From NCBI GenBank assembly GCA_019454045.1, contig SKCR01051195.1:124001-188000 (forward strand): a stretch of DNA of 64,000 nucleotides, written 5' to 3'. The stretch is from Zanthoxylum bungeanum (lineage: Eukaryota > Streptophyta > Magnoliopsida > Sapindales > Rutaceae). Shown here one piece after another: positions 46,510 to 58,548 of the stretch (position 1 is its first letter; every line of letters begins with the position of its first letter). A model generated the notes under the pieces. It saw only the letters and a program-made list of their open reading frames with translations. It ran no database searches and was not told where the DNA came from. The translations under genes were made by a program, and so were the position numbers.

Positions 46510-46911
46510 TCAAGCCGTTATTGAGCCACGTTGAACTGTAGCCCGCGTCGCGACGCTAAAGGCTTCAGCGTCGCGACGCCCAACCCGCCATCCGCGCCTA
46601 TAAATAGAGCGCGATGGTTCAGTTTTTGTTGTACCATTTCCTCTCCCAAATCCTATGTTAATTAGGGAGTTTCTCTCTCTCTAAGTTCTTTTTATAATTT
46701 TTAACTAAGTTCTGTAATAATAATAATTTACTTTCTTTATTTTACAGTTTTTACTCTCATTTATGAGGAGGTAACTTCCCTCTGTTAAGGTAAAAGGTAA
46801 TTCTTTTACTATTACTTCTTAGATTATTCTCCCATAATTTAATATATTCAAGTTTTAAATTGACTTAATCAGGATACCGCCAGATTGGTCGGTGGGTAAT
46901 AAATTTCATAT

Positions 46912-47120
46912 TCCGCCTTATGGCTGGTTTATTTTAAATTCCGCCTTTATGGCTGGTTTATTTAAGTTCCGCATTTATGGCTGGTTTATTTTCATTCCGC
47001 CTATATGGCTGGTTATTTTGATGTTCCGCCTTTATGGCTGGTTATTTTTAAAATGATTCCGCCTTTATGGCTGGTTGTTTTTAAACTAATTAAATCAAAA
47101 TACCGCCTATATGGCTGGAT
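46912..47120 (+). repeat. Minisatellite in S1
   Basis: Seven copies of a 27-34 bp unit with TTCCGCCTTTATGGCTGGTT. The A1 LTRs carry only one such unit (TTCCGCCTTATGGCTGGTAT, near 21369) between two ACCGCCATTC units, so the array expanded in S1 after the copies split. Confidence 0.85.
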
Positions 47121-49161
47121 GAAAATGTTTTGGAAAGCTTATATTATATTATGGGAGAAATCTAATTAGTATATAGTAGAAGTAATTCCTTTTTACCTTA
47201 GCAATTTTATTTTAATTTACTTTCAGCAGTTATTTTACTACATTTACTTTATGCAATTTTATTTTAAGTCTTTTAAGTTTTTAGCCCTAATTATGTGTCG
47301 TAGCTAAATTAGTTGTCTAGGGTTGTGCTGAATTTCAATTAAACTGGTTTATAAGGGTTAGATTATAGTTTGGGTAATTTAAAGATTTATTTATTGAGTC
47401 TTAATCTTAAAGCTTTTTAATTACTGGCCATTAATTAAATTGATTAGGTAAACTTAAAATGAACTAGACATAGGGATTTTAAGTTTAGACCTTAGACTCA
47501 ATAGCCCACGATCTTCCTTGAGGATAGATAACCCTTTAATAGATTTCCTTACAGGATAGGAATATACCTGTAGGGCGGGGGTAGCCATAATTGGAACTTA
47601 GACTTAATGAATCTAGGTAATTTGGTTGACATAGGAATATGGTTCAATTAAATTATACTAGATATTTGTAATTGACCATCGGAAGAGGCTTTTACATAAG
47701 TTAGTGTTCCAGGTTAATAAATTGATATATTACCCAACTATAAGATAACTACTTCATCTTTTAAATAATATTGAAATAAATCACAACCCTGGATAGTTTT
47801 TAATATTGAATTTCCTTAAAATCTACTTTTAAGCAATTTTAGTTATTTGTCTTTAATTTAGAATCGTCACCATTCCAAATCAATCAAACAACTTGTTAGA
47901 TACTGGTAATCATTTGGCCCAATAAATTGATAACAAAAAGGTTTTAAGTCCTCGTGGGATCGATACTTTTTATACTACTTGAACGATACGTACGCTTGCG
48001 TTATACCTGTGTGTTTACGCCGGTCAAGATATGTAAATCGCATACAGAATGGGTATATATATCTTTCTTTCTCATTTGGGGACCTTGGCATGTTGCTAGA
48101 TGCCAACCTTGGTCATTGAAATCGAACGACCATCTGATCGGAGGATAATTTATGTTCGATTAAATTATCACAATTCATTTCATGTCCAACTTGAGGGGAA
48201 CCCAAAAGGTCACACACAACAAAGTCGAAATCAATGGTTAATAGTGCACAGTACAAATATAACAACATATATGATTGTTGTAGGAATTGTTCATAAATGG
48301 TTCAATGTGTTTAATTATTGAACAGATCATTTATCAGGTTCCATAGTGGCTTAGGGATTAGTGAATGACGATAGGGGCACTTTGGGAATTGGAATAAAAA
48401 AAGTAGTATTCACGTGAATAGTAATATGAATAGTAATTTTTTTTTTGTTATTTGTTTTGAATTCCAATTCGGCCCAAACTCTTATTAGGGTTTTATATTC
48501 TCATTAAACCACTAAATTAAGATCCAATGGCTAAGATTAAATTAGCTTTTATCCCATATCGGATTCTTAATTAATTTTGTTGTCTTTAGAGCACTATATA
48601 AACCCAAAGAATTCTTCACAAATTTGCTACACCAAAACCTTTCATATCTTGGGTTTATATCAGTGAGCAACTCTAAAGTTTAAGAGTAAGCCACTGATTT
48701 TGAGGATCCTTAAGTCTAATTGACTAGAGGAACCTCGAGTTAAAAGTTTTGAGGTATTTTCCTAGGCTAGCACCAAACGCAAAATACCCGTGCACTCAAG
48801 GCGTAGTCTTGCCGTTGAGTTTTGGCTTTGGTGTGTGCATCTTTGGAGGCCACACACTTGGGTGGCTCTTTGGAACGTGTAAGAGCTTGCTGAGTTCGAG
48901 AAAAGCTTGTAGATTGGAGGGAAGACTAGAAGAGTCTACGGATTCAAGTAAGTCTTTTTCTTTCTTTATTTTATTTAGAGTTCTTATGATAGTTAGCATG
49001 TTTAGGTTTATGTTCTTTGCCTGTTTTATGAGTTTTATGCTTAGAATATATAGTAACATGCCTAGGCTTGTAGAATAATCAAAACAAATAGGTCTTGGGC
49101 AAAGGGAAAGCGGCATAATAGTTTTGATTTTCCACTGCGCACTCGCGGCTGCTTCCCAACA

Positions 49162-50200
49162 GGACCCACTAACTTACATCAATTGTCTATTAGTTGATGG
49201 AAGTAGATGGGAGCATTTAATGCTTTTTCCTTCCAACACACTTTGCTTTGCTTTTTGGAAAAGATATACACTTTTTGAAAGTTAATAATTGTTATTAGTT
49301 TTGGAAACAAAATATCAAAAACCAAAAAACTCTCTCATTTTCCCTCTCATTGTCGTGAACACCTATTCTATTCTCCATTGATTTTGCTTCAAAAAACAAA
49401 CAAGCTAGCACTTAAAGAGTCTTGTGAGGTGATAGGGAAACTCACCATTGGGTTGGAAACATTCAACAAAGCTTGGAGCTTCATCAACATACAAAGATTT
49501 TTTGAAATCACACATCCGTTCAATGTAAGTTTTTTCCGCAAACTCACTTGATCATTCACGCACAATATCATGACTTAGAGACCTTAGGCATGTCTAGAAC
49601 ACTAACATATATAGCCAGGAAAACCAGAATCACCATTAACCCACAAAAAATCCAAAAAATATCACAAAATATCATCGAAGTTCATCACTGTCATCATATG
49701 TCAACATGAGCAATATAAAAAGGGGGTTCAGAAAAAACTTGTATTTGGTGATCGATGGGATGATGATGAATTTGTTGAGAATGGCTTGAAGTTGCAGAGT
49801 TTGCTCGAAGAATTAGAGAAATTACTTAGAGAAATTGAAGTTGTAAAGGTTGAAAGAGGAGTAGTAGCAGCCTTTAAATAGGCTGCTCAGATCAATCTTG
49901 GTTTTTTGATTGAAACAAGAATAATGGATTGATGACATGTGTCGTTTCAATCACAGTCATTGAATTCAAATGAAAGACTGGATGAAAGCACATACATGAT
50001 AGATCTCAGCCATATGAGTTTGGGCGCGCAAGTCACAGATGCGCGACATTTGACATCTTGGGGAGATGAAGCATAAGTGGATTTGATGGGTATTTAAGGA
50101 AGACCATTATGCCTTCACATCTTCTTAGGGATGATTCAGAAACTCTTAGAGAACTTTTTAGTTGGCGGTGAAAGAAAGACAATCATTATGAAAAGGGAAT
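49162..50200. other. Unassigned tract right of C3
   Basis: No target duplication for C3 can be tested because its 5' end is missing. On the minus strand there is a TATA-like CCTATTTAAAGG near 49876 followed by a pyrimidine-rich leader-like stretch, which could be an old LTR promoter. The 60-residue frame at 49389-49571 resembles nothing I know. Confidence 0.3.
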
Positions 50201-51110
50201 CTTTGGCGATATACACAACAAATTGACCCGAGGAGTATGGCAGTGAGAGTATTTGTAAGAAGCCACAATCCGAGGACATTGACCCAGTCTGTACCACTAT
50301 ATTTTATAAAGTTCCCGACATTAACGCATCAACTCGTTGATACCGAGAACTATAAGACAGGTGTTGCTGGTGGTTTTTCACCCCGAGGTAGTTCAAATAC
50401 CGAGGATGGGTAAAATGGGGTTTGTATTTGGCCAAGAGAGGATAATAAAGGGTTAAGGGCTCAGAGAGGCTAAAGTTGGACAGAGGGACTCGAACCTATT
50501 ATATGGAGGATTTCTCCCGAGGGCAGAACCTGCTAGTGACTAAGCAAGTTTGGATATCGACCCGACCTAAAGAAGAAATGCTGGATTTGGCAGTATTTGA
50601 GTATTTGTAGAAGCCGACCCGAAGGGATTCATGATTAGCAACCCGACCTGGTTGAAGAAGTCATGGGGAGTTTTTACAAGTATCATCTACCTCGGCATGC
50701 CGACCCAATGATTGAAGATGGGATCTTAGGTCAACCTATGTTGAAGTCATGTGACAGATGCCCTACTTGAAATGATATGCTTCTAGAAGACTAATAATGA
50801 TTATGGGAAAAAAAACAGTTCTCATTGGATGTAGCCTCTGCCAGCCACCATAGGGCAGTGCAGTGGCATGGAAGTAGCAGAGCAGAGCCGTCATAGGCCT
50901 GTACGGTGATAGTAAAATGAGCTATTCTGATTGGCGCATTTAAAGGTAGTTGAGGAGAGTTGCAATGACAATGATGCCAATGTGACATGAGCTGACATCA
51001 TAGGCAGTGAAATAATGAATTTGAAAGTTTATATAAAGAAGTTGAAGGTTCAGATTCAATGGATAATTAAATTTCACATTTTACAACTTGTAAAAGAATA
51101 AAGAGCATAC
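50201..51110. other. Possible decayed non-autonomous element sequence
   Basis: Contains CCCGAGG, CCGACCTG and TGATACCGAGAACTATAA with TTGCTGGTGG, which resemble text near 54465-54530 in N1. GTTTATATAAAGAAG at about 51028 looks like a TATA region. No LTR pair or frame found. Confidence 0.3.
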
Positions 51111-53066
51111 AAAATTAGTTATAATATCGCTTGAAATAAAAATGACATTCATAGGCATCAACTTTTTAATAGACCCATTACACAACATTTGAATTCGAAG
51201 TTTTTAATATTTTTCAAATGAAAACATGATTTCTCCTTTAATATCATATAGATCCATTGTCCCTAATAAAAATTAGGGATAATGATACCCAATTACGCTT
51301 CAAATTGATATAATGATATTTTAATGTCTGTAAATTCAAAAATATCGACTTTAATCTCTACTATTAATAAATCCGTTAGGTTTAACCTTTGACTGATATT
51401 AACTTCAGAATAAGACTCTAATACTAGAAAAAACAAAATATTATTTTAGGTTTTCAAAATAATGTAGTTATAAAGGAAATTTATAAATAGATATTCTTAA
51501 TCTATATTTTCATACACATAAAATTTGTTAGTTAGTTTTTGATCTTTTAAATAGAAAAATATTTTTTTTTAAGTTCAAAATTTTCATTTAAATATTACTA
51601 ATTAAATTTGATGTTTTGTTTTCATTAATAAAAAATAGTTAATATTAAAATATAACAGTTATTAACAATTAAAAATAATTAATTATAAAAAAAATTAATT
51701 CAAAAGTATTTTGTTTATAAATTAAAAACTACAATATTTCTTAATTGGTTGTATTATATATGTATATTTATGTTATTAAAAATATTTATTTAATTTGTTT
51801 CTTAAGTTTAAGTTTTTTTTAATGATCGCTTTTTTTTTTTTTTTCTAAAGACAATATAGTATTTTTGTAGGTTAAAATTAGTTAAAAATTAAATTTAACT
51901 TAATTTATTAATAAGAGGGACTAAAGTTGACATCTCTGAATTTGTAGGAACCAAAATGTCTTACATTAATTTGAATGGTAGTTAGGTGCCATATTCTCTA
52001 AAAGTTATAAAATAACCCAACTAGTTGCAGTATTTGCAACTTCACACTATAATGTATTTCAGAAATCATCAAGGACATATGTGATACAAATGTCAAGGAT
52101 CCAGATGTTTTTCAAATAAGGGTTATTATCATTTTACTTTAAAAATTGAAAAAATTATGTGGATGTAACCATTTATTATTATATATTTATAATCTTTACT
52201 TATTACTACAAGTCTATATCTTTATCAAAAAAATAATCACATTTTACTATTATATTTTTACAAAAAAAAATATATTTATTACCGTAATAAAATATTGTAT
52301 TTAATATTTCTTGTACTAAAATATAATATTTTATATAAAATAAAATTTTATAAAATATAATAATAAAATATTACTGTAGACATTGGATTTCGTCTTCGTT
52401 CCACAATCGAGATTTGTATGATGAGATACTAGCGATCCTGCAAAATAAAGGTAAAGTAAGTTAGGAGTTTCTACTCACTGGTGTGGTAGTTGTCATAGGC
52501 ACTCCGACGCTCAAGTCAGTGATGAAGATGAACAGTAAATAAGGGAAGAATAAGGTTTGAGGTTACCTTGACCTCTGTATACTACCGTGAGGGCGGTAGG
52601 CAATTGTTTTAAAGGATGATATGTTTTTAGAGCTCTAATATGAGTGTCAAGACTTGAATGAATTTACCTCTGAGTTCTGTATAGTTCTGTATTATTTTAT
52701 AGACTAAAGAATAGCTTTCTAGTAAAACTAATTGTTATATTTATGACGGTGGGGTCCCACTAACATGTTAGATGCTCAACTGTCGGTACTAAAACAACTA
52801 ATTACGAGGAGGGTAATTAATTATGAAAATATATTTTTCGGTTTGAAGATCTGTGTAGACTTAATCTGAAATATGGGTCTGAGATAAAAAGACGTTTGGA
52901 TCCTTTGCCCAATTCTTGGCTGCCCCACTGTTATTTGGGTTTTGTCAAATATATAGGCTTGAAGTGAAGGACAATTAGGTCATTGACCTAAATTGATCCC
53001 GTACAATTACATCTTAATAATTTTTTTTATATTCATTTATTATTTCTTAATTTCTAAAACACCTAA

Positions 53067-53097
<31 letters not shown>

Positions 53098-53656
53098 ACT
53101 AACATAAACTTTTATGAGATGAAATGTTTTCTCTTTTAGGTGCTGATATGATTCTGACGCCCTCTTATTTCGATTGGATAACGGTGAGATGTACGCATGT
53201 GTAAGCCAAGCAAACACAAGTCTCTTAGATCTCTCTCAAATCTTCTAAAAAAAAAAAAAGATCTCTCTCAAATAAAATGACAGTCAAATTACATGCAACT
53301 GCCACTTCACTTTTACCGTTATTTTGCCCATCTTTGATAAAATCTCAGCTTTGGCAACTGAAGTGTTGCTTGCTTTAAGCCTTTCACTGGTTATGTCAAA
53401 AAAGTTCAAGAATTTGAATTGGGTTTCGAGATTTTATACTCTTATTATTGAATTTGAGATAAGTTTTTCATCAAAATAAAAAATTACTCAGTAATTTAAA
53501 AATTGATGAAAGATTCAAAATAATTTATTTTGTCCCAAATCTATAATTAAGATGAAATTGGAATTGACAAGTCTAAGTCGTCCCAATTGATCGTCATCTC
53601 TAATTTTCTCTTTCTTTTCTCATTTTTTATTTTTATATGTCCATTAAAATTTTACT
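51111..53656. other. AT-rich intergenic DNA
   Basis: Long A/T runs (for example 51830-51845 and 53064-53098), with no frame, RNA gene or clear element end. 52380-52560 is less AT-rich but unreadable. Confidence 0.5.
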
Positions 53657-53661
53657 AATAT
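53657..53661. other. N1 target-site duplication, left copy
   Basis: AATAT directly left of the LTR start; the right copy is at 57992-57996. Confidence 0.9.
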
Positions 53662-54441
53662 TGTTGACGGCTGATTTTGGTCTCAGGGCAATATGTGAAT
53701 ATTACTCCCGAGACAATCATCCATCAATAGTGAATTTGTTTGGTTATGGGGGACCAAAAGTAAACTTAGCAAAAGACAGATAAATATGTCAATCGACAAA
53801 GAGATTTAACGTGGTTCGGCGGATCTTGGTCCGACCTACGTCCACGGGCACAAAAAGGATGATACTTTTATTACTCAAACATGCTTCTCAGCTCTGCTTC
53901 TTGTTTTTTACAAGTATGATGGTAATGATTCTGATGATGATTCTCATCTTTCAACTTGTTCTCCCCTTATACACACTCTACTCTTCTATTTATAATAGTG
54001 TAGAAATCAGATTCCTTCTCCTACAAGAATTTCCTAGTTGAAACAATTTCCTTTTCCCATAAGGATTCCTAATCAAAACTACATTTACTTTCTTTATCCT
54101 ACTAGGACTCTGTCTCACCAGTTTTCCCCATGAAAATAGGATAACTTGTCATCTTATCCACAAGAATAGGGTGTCATCTTCTGGAGCATATCTCGCTATC
54201 TGGTCGGTCTTCATGAGGTCAGTCATGATAGTCCTTTGAAATGAGAATGATTCTGCCGATCTGATAATTGCCCGGTCATCCGAACTCAAGTGCTCGGTTA
54301 CCGATCATAAAGTTCCCGGCCCCTTACTGTTGACTCTTTAGTGGTCGGGTCGGCATTAATAATCTTGACTGAGAAGTGAATTACCTTTTTTACCCATGTC
54401 GTGCTGCTTAAATAACATAGTGCCAGAAAACACCATCAACA
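53662..54441 (-). repeat. N1 3' LTR (780 bp)
   Basis: TGTTGACGGCTG to CCATCAACA. It matches the right LTR over its first 220 and last 110 bases or so; about 440 bases in the middle (from CATGCTTCTCAG to near 54335) are missing from the right copy. Confidence 0.9.
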
Positions 54442-54849
54442 TCTGTCCCCTAGTTCTCGGTTCCAACGAGTATACAAGTTCGTGCCGGGAACTATATAAA
54501 GATGGTGTGCTGATCGCCTTGCTGGTGGTCGCTCCAGAAATCACAGAGAAATTGCCTTCGCCATCAACTAAGTCTTCTGTTTCTATCTTCATATCCTCGG
54601 TTATTGAAGATGCTGACCCTATTCAGAATGATTCTCCACTTCAAAGCAAATTGCTTACTTGGGTCGTTTCATCAGGAGATGAAGTTCCTCTTGTTGTCCA
54701 AACTAAAAATGACTCATCCTCTGTAATATCTGTACCAGAGATTTAGAGGTCCTGACCCCTGACTGATCCAATCTCGATTGTGAGGAGAAAATTTTGCCTC
54801 TGAGCTAACGATGATGTGCTCGGTGGCATGTGATACTGTCTCGAGCTGT
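54442..54849. other. N1 unique internal segment
   Basis: Contains GAACTATATAAAGATGG near 54490 and an open frame on the plus strand (54396-54746) that starts inside the LTR and runs against the element's sense. It has no recognisable domain, and I do not regard it as a gene. Confidence 0.45.
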
Positions 54850-55926
54850 GAGAGATGCTCGGACCTGGGGGAATGTTTCGTCCCCAGTCCGAAGGACTGA
54901 CTCGGTGGGACGCAACCCGACCCCGAATGAAGAGAGGCACTTGGACCTGGGGGAATGTTACGTCTCCAGTCCGAAGGGCTGATTCGGTGGGACGTAACCC
55001 GACCCCGAATGAAGAGAGGCACTTGGACCTGGGGGAATGTTACGTCTCCAGTCCGAAGGGCTGATTCGGTGGGACGTAACCCGACCCCGAATGAAGAGAG
55101 GCACTTGGACCTGGGGGAATGTTACGTCCCCAGTCCGAAGGGCTGACTCGGTGGGACGTACCCCGACCCCGAGCTGAGAAAGGCACTTGGACCTGGGGGA
55201 ATGTTACGTCCCCAGTCCGAAGGGCTGACTCGGTGGGACGTACTCCGACCCCGAGCTGAGAAAGGCACTTGGACCTGGGGGAATGTTACGTCCCCAGTCC
55301 GAAGGGCTGACTCGGTGGGACGTACCCCGACCCCGAACTGAGAAAGGCACTTGGACCTGGGGGAATGTTACGTCCCCAGTCCAAAGAGGTAGACTCGGTG
55401 GGACGTAACCCGACCCCGAGTGAAGAGAGGCACTTGGACCTGGGGGAATGTTACGTCCTCAGTCCGAAGGGCTGACTCGGTGGGACGTACTCCGACCCCG
55501 AGCTGAGAAAGGCACTTGGACATGGGGGAATGTTACGTCCCCAGTCCGAAGGGCTGACTCGGTGGGACGTACCCCGACCCCGAGCTGAGAAAGGCACTTG
55601 GACCTGGGGGAATTTTATGTCCCCAGTCCGTAGGGCTGACTCGGTGGGACGTAACCCGACCCCGAATGAGGAGAGGCACTTGGACCTGGGGGAATGTTAC
55701 GTCCCCAGTCCGAATGGCTGACTCGGTGGGACGTACCCGACCCCGAATGAAGAGAGGCACTTGGACCTGGGGGAATGTTACGTCCCCAGTCCGAAGGGCT
55801 GACTCGGTGGGACGTACCCCGACCCCGAGCTGAGAAAGGCACTTGGACCTGGGGGAATGTTACATCCCTAGTCCAAAGAGGTAGACTCGGTGGGACGTAA
55901 CCCGACCCCGAGTCGAATAACTAAGT
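54850..55926. repeat. 82-bp tandem array in N1, 13 units
   Basis: GGACCTGGGGGAATGTTACG starts units at 54861, 54943, 55025, 55107, 55189, 55271, 55353, 55436, 55518, 55600, 55682, 55763 and 55845; periods are 82 with one 83 and one 81. Each unit also holds GTCCGAAGGGCTGACTCGG and GACGTACCCCGACCCCGA. Two units have a variant CCAAAGAGGTAGACTCGG. Confidence 0.95.
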
Positions 55927-56060
55927 GGCCTCGGTGGAACGAAATCCAACCCCGAGCCGAATAATGAAGTGGCCTCGGCTGAACGAAATCCAGCCCCGAG
56001 CCGAATAATCAAGATGCCTCGGCGGAACGAATCCAGCCCGAGCCGATTAACCAAGTGGGA
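55915..56060. repeat. 41-bp repeat in N1
   Basis: Three units with CCTCGGTGGAACGAAATCCA and CCCCGAGCCGAATAA. They look like half-length derivatives of the 82-bp unit (shared CTCGGTGG-ACG and CCCCGAG). Confidence 0.8.
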
Positions 56061-56315
56061 CTTATTCAGAAGGGACGTGAATCAACCTCTTGAAGCCCTA
56101 TTGAGTCCGGCACGGGCGTCCCCCTACCAGACCAGCGGAAAACGAAAACAAAACTTTGAAAAATAAAATTAAAGGGCGGGGGTGACTTAGCGCTTGTCCC
56201 AAAATCAAACGTTTCGCAAGTATAAACAACAATACGGATGCCTCAAAACAGCGTCATGTTCGAGGTCTCCAAAACAAAATTCTGAATCTTTCAATTCAGT
56301 GTCCCGGCGAACCAG

Positions 56316-56755
56316 GATTTGGATCAGAGAGCGTTTAAAATGGTAAGGGCACATCCTCTATACGTCGGGTCACTGTGGAGCCTGTGTATTGTGCGAGGGC
56401 TCCTCTTTACCACGCTGGAGCAGGCACACGCTACAGGGGCACAACGCCTCCCCGTGCTGCGCCTCTCTTGGATCCAAATGATGAATGGATCAAATAGTGT
56501 CCGGGATGCTAAGGGCACATTCCTCCTTAGGTCCGGCATCACTGGAGCTAGCAATCGTCACGGGGGCATCATCCCTCCCCGTGCTATGCTTTCTCACGGA
56601 TCCATTACATCGGGTAAGTGAGGATCAGATAGTGTTTCGAAACATTAAGGGCATATTCCTCCTTATGTTCGGTAACACTGGAGCAAGCAATCGCCACAGG
56701 GGTATCATCCCTCCCCGTGCTATGCTTCTCACGGATCCTATGCATCGAGTATGTC
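56316..56755. repeat. About 150-bp degenerate triplication in N1
   Basis: Three copies begin near 56319, 56480 and 56625 with GATCA-ATAGTGT or GATCAGAGAGCGT, followed by AAGGGCACAT-CCTC, CACTGGAGC, and CCTCCCCGTGCT and a GGATCC or close variant. Open frames on both strands come from the repeat. Confidence 0.75.
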
Positions 56756-56865
56756 CCTGAATATTCTGAGGACCCCGAGCTAAAGAGACATTTGGTTCTG
56801 GGGTAATGTTCCGTCCCCAGGCCAATAAGCATGACTCGGTGGGACGTAACCCGACCCCGAGCTGT

Positions 56866-57128
56866 AACAAACATCGATCTCGGCGGTACAAGAGCAGACC
56901 CGAGCCGGAAAGAGACATCGGTCTCGGCGGTACAAGAGCAGACCCGAGCCGGAAAGAGACATCGGTCTCGGCGGTACAAGAGCAGACCCGAGCCGGAAAG
57001 AGACATCGGTCTCGACGGTACAAGAGCAGACCCGAGACGGAAAGAGACATCGGTCTCGGCGGTACAAGAGCAGACCCGAGCCGGAAAGAGACATCGGTCT
57101 CGGCGGTACAAGAGCAGACCCGAGCCGT
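56866..57128. repeat. 44-bp tandem array in N1, six units
   Basis: CGGCGGTACAAGAGCAGACC repeats at 56881, 56925, 56969, 57013 (as CGACGG), 57057 and 57101. The frames of 99-184 residues here on both strands are repeat translations. Confidence 0.93.
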
Positions 57129-57345
57129 AAAACAAATATCAAAACCATTGTGTGAGCCATAACAAACAAGCATAATCAAATGTCAACCTAAGTCAGAAGA
57201 TGTTTTACTCACCTTTTTGGGATCCGTTGCCTTTCTTGCAACTCTACAAGGGTCACTACAAGCAAGGCTCTTCTTAATACATCCTCTCTGCATCTCAGCA
57301 TTCCACGCATCCGACCGGATGACTTCCGCTATCAACTTGATCGAC

Positions 57346-57585
57346 CTAAAAAACCGAATGGTCTATGTACACACTGAGATAGCCTTCTTTCACCAAGTCT
57401 TCCACCTGCTCCCGCAGGTCTCTGCACCCATTCGTGGCATGTCCCCTTACGTTATGGTAGATACAGTATGCCCTACTATTTCCCTCCTCAATCGGGAACC
57501 TCCTCAAAGTAGGCTCGGCCAACAGACCTTTATCCTGGATTTCCCAAACTATCTGGTGAAATCCCTGACGATCGGTGATTTCCAT
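57346..57585 (-). pseudogene. N1 gag remnant
   Basis: 79 residues. The recognisable part is FPIEEGNSRAYCIYHNVRGH followed by ATNGCRDLREQVEDL and VKEGYL, the zinc-type region seen in plant Gypsy gag (YC-x2-H-x4-GH-x4-C-x-L-x2-E-x-L-x3-G-L style). The capsid domain is absent. Upstream, near 57592-57600, lies a MMAEDGNHRSS-like start in another frame, so a deletion has fused the ends of gag out of frame. It is placed right after the PBS and in the element's sense. Confidence 0.65.
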
Positions 57586-57625
57586 CTTCTGCCATCATCT
57601 TACTACGCGAGCTACTTTTTGTTGA

Positions 57626-57645
57626 GTTCCCCACAGACGGCGCCA
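57626..57645 (-). other. N1 primer-binding site
   Basis: The minus strand reads TGGCGCCGTCTGTGGGGA, two bases after the LTR end. This motif is common as a PBS in plant Gypsy elements; I have not matched it to a specific tRNA. Confidence 0.8.
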
Positions 57646-57647
57646 AC

Positions 57648-57991
57648 TGTTGACGGCTGATTTTGGTCTCAGCGCAATATGGGAATATTACTCCCGAGAC
57701 AATCATCCATCAATAGTGAATTTGTTTGGTTATGGGGGACCAAAAGCAAACTTAGCAAAAGACAAATAAATATGTCAATCGACAAAGAGATTTAACGTGG
57801 TTCGGCGGATCTTGGTCCGACCTACGTCCACGGGCACAAAAAGGATGATACTTTTATTACTCAAACATGCTTAATAATCTTGACTCTTTAGTGGTCGGGT
57901 CGGCATTAATAATCTTGACTGAGAAGTGAATTACCTTTTTTACCCATGTCGTGCTGCTTAAATAACATAGTGCCTGAAAACACCATCAACA
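57648..57991 (-). repeat. N1 5' LTR, internally deleted (344 bp)
   Basis: Same termini as the left LTR. After CAAACATGCTT it jumps to TAATAATCTTGACTCTTTAG, with a short partial repeat of TTAATAATCTTGACT at the join. The deletion is absent from the left LTR, so it arose after insertion or in the final cDNA. Confidence 0.9.
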
Positions 57992-57996
57992 AATAT

Positions 57997-58470
57997 TTCA
58001 ACGTATTTTGAACATGATTCCTCAAACGGGTAGTAAGCAGGTGAAATTCTATTTTAGATTTTAAAAAAAAAATGGATACATTTGGACTCAAAAATTTACT
58101 TTGAACACTCTAATTTTTTTTTTTAAAAGTTTAAATACTAAAATATACTTTCAATAATTTACCGTTAAGGACAATTCAATAATTTTTAAATTCTAGCATA
58201 CTAACCCACTAATTCAACATCCAATCTAACACCTTAAATAAATATTCAACATCAGGATAAAAAAAAAAAACTATTTTTTTTTTAAGAAATAAAAACTCAC
58301 TATAAATATTCAAAATCAGGATAAAAAAAAAACTCACTATAACAGTCATTTAACAATTTCACACGTACTTGCTTACTAATGCATTCATCAACAATGTTTA
58401 TACATCATTTGATGGAGGCTAATTCTCTCAGAATCTTTGTTTCTTGCAACAACAACAACAACAACAACAA

Positions 58471-58548
<78 letters not shown>

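Larger units (their letters stand above)
45944..48026 (+). mobile_element. S1: solo LTR of the A1 family in the C3 LTR
   Basis: 2.08 kb, starting TGATGAGTGG and ending GCCGGTCA, the same termini as the A1 5' LTR but on the plus strand. It shares the block GGGATTTTAAGT through GATAGATAACCC and CCATCGGAAGAGGCTTTTAC with A1. No internal region or second LTR is present, so it is a solo LTR. The flanks ATCAT and AGATA do not match, so recombination between two different copies or later change is likely. It carries a G-box cluster and a minisatellite absent from A1. Confidence 0.85.
45129..49161 (+). repeat. C3 3' LTR, interrupted by S1
   Basis: Starts TGTTAGGGATATGCC and ends TGCTTCCCAACA, with inverted TGTT/AACA termini. 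Without S1 it is about 1.95 kb. A TATA box (TATATAA, 48596-48602) lies about 70 bases before a leader-like stretch, so transcription should start near 48630. The frame at 48749-49078 lies in this R-U5 part and is not a gene. The 5' LTR of C3 is not in the window. Confidence 0.85.
53662..57991 (-). mobile_element. N1: non-autonomous Gypsy element, gag remnant plus tandem repeats
   Basis: 4.3 kb flanked by AATAT. LTRs begin TGTTGACGGCTG and end CCATCAACA. The PBS lies on the minus strand at 57626-57645, so the 5' LTR is the right one (57648-57991) and the 3' LTR the left one (53662-54441). The only coding trace is a short gag piece (57346-57585). Most of the body is tandem repeat of 82, 41, about 150 and 44 bp units. 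There is no protease, RT or integrase, so it resembles the TR-GAG or LARD classes and needed a helper. Confidence 0.88.

Noticed and set aside
48749..49078. 109-residue frame
   Set aside because: Lies in the R-U5 part of the C3 LTR; no domain.
54396..54746. 116-residue plus-strand frame in N1
   Set aside because: Starts in the LTR, runs against the element's sense, and has no recognisable motif.
54714..55842. Several 60-100 residue frames
   Set aside because: Translations of the 82-bp array in N1.
56605..57179. Frames of 99-184 residues in several frames
   Set aside because: By-products of the 44-bp and 150-bp repeats of N1, present on both strands, with no domain.
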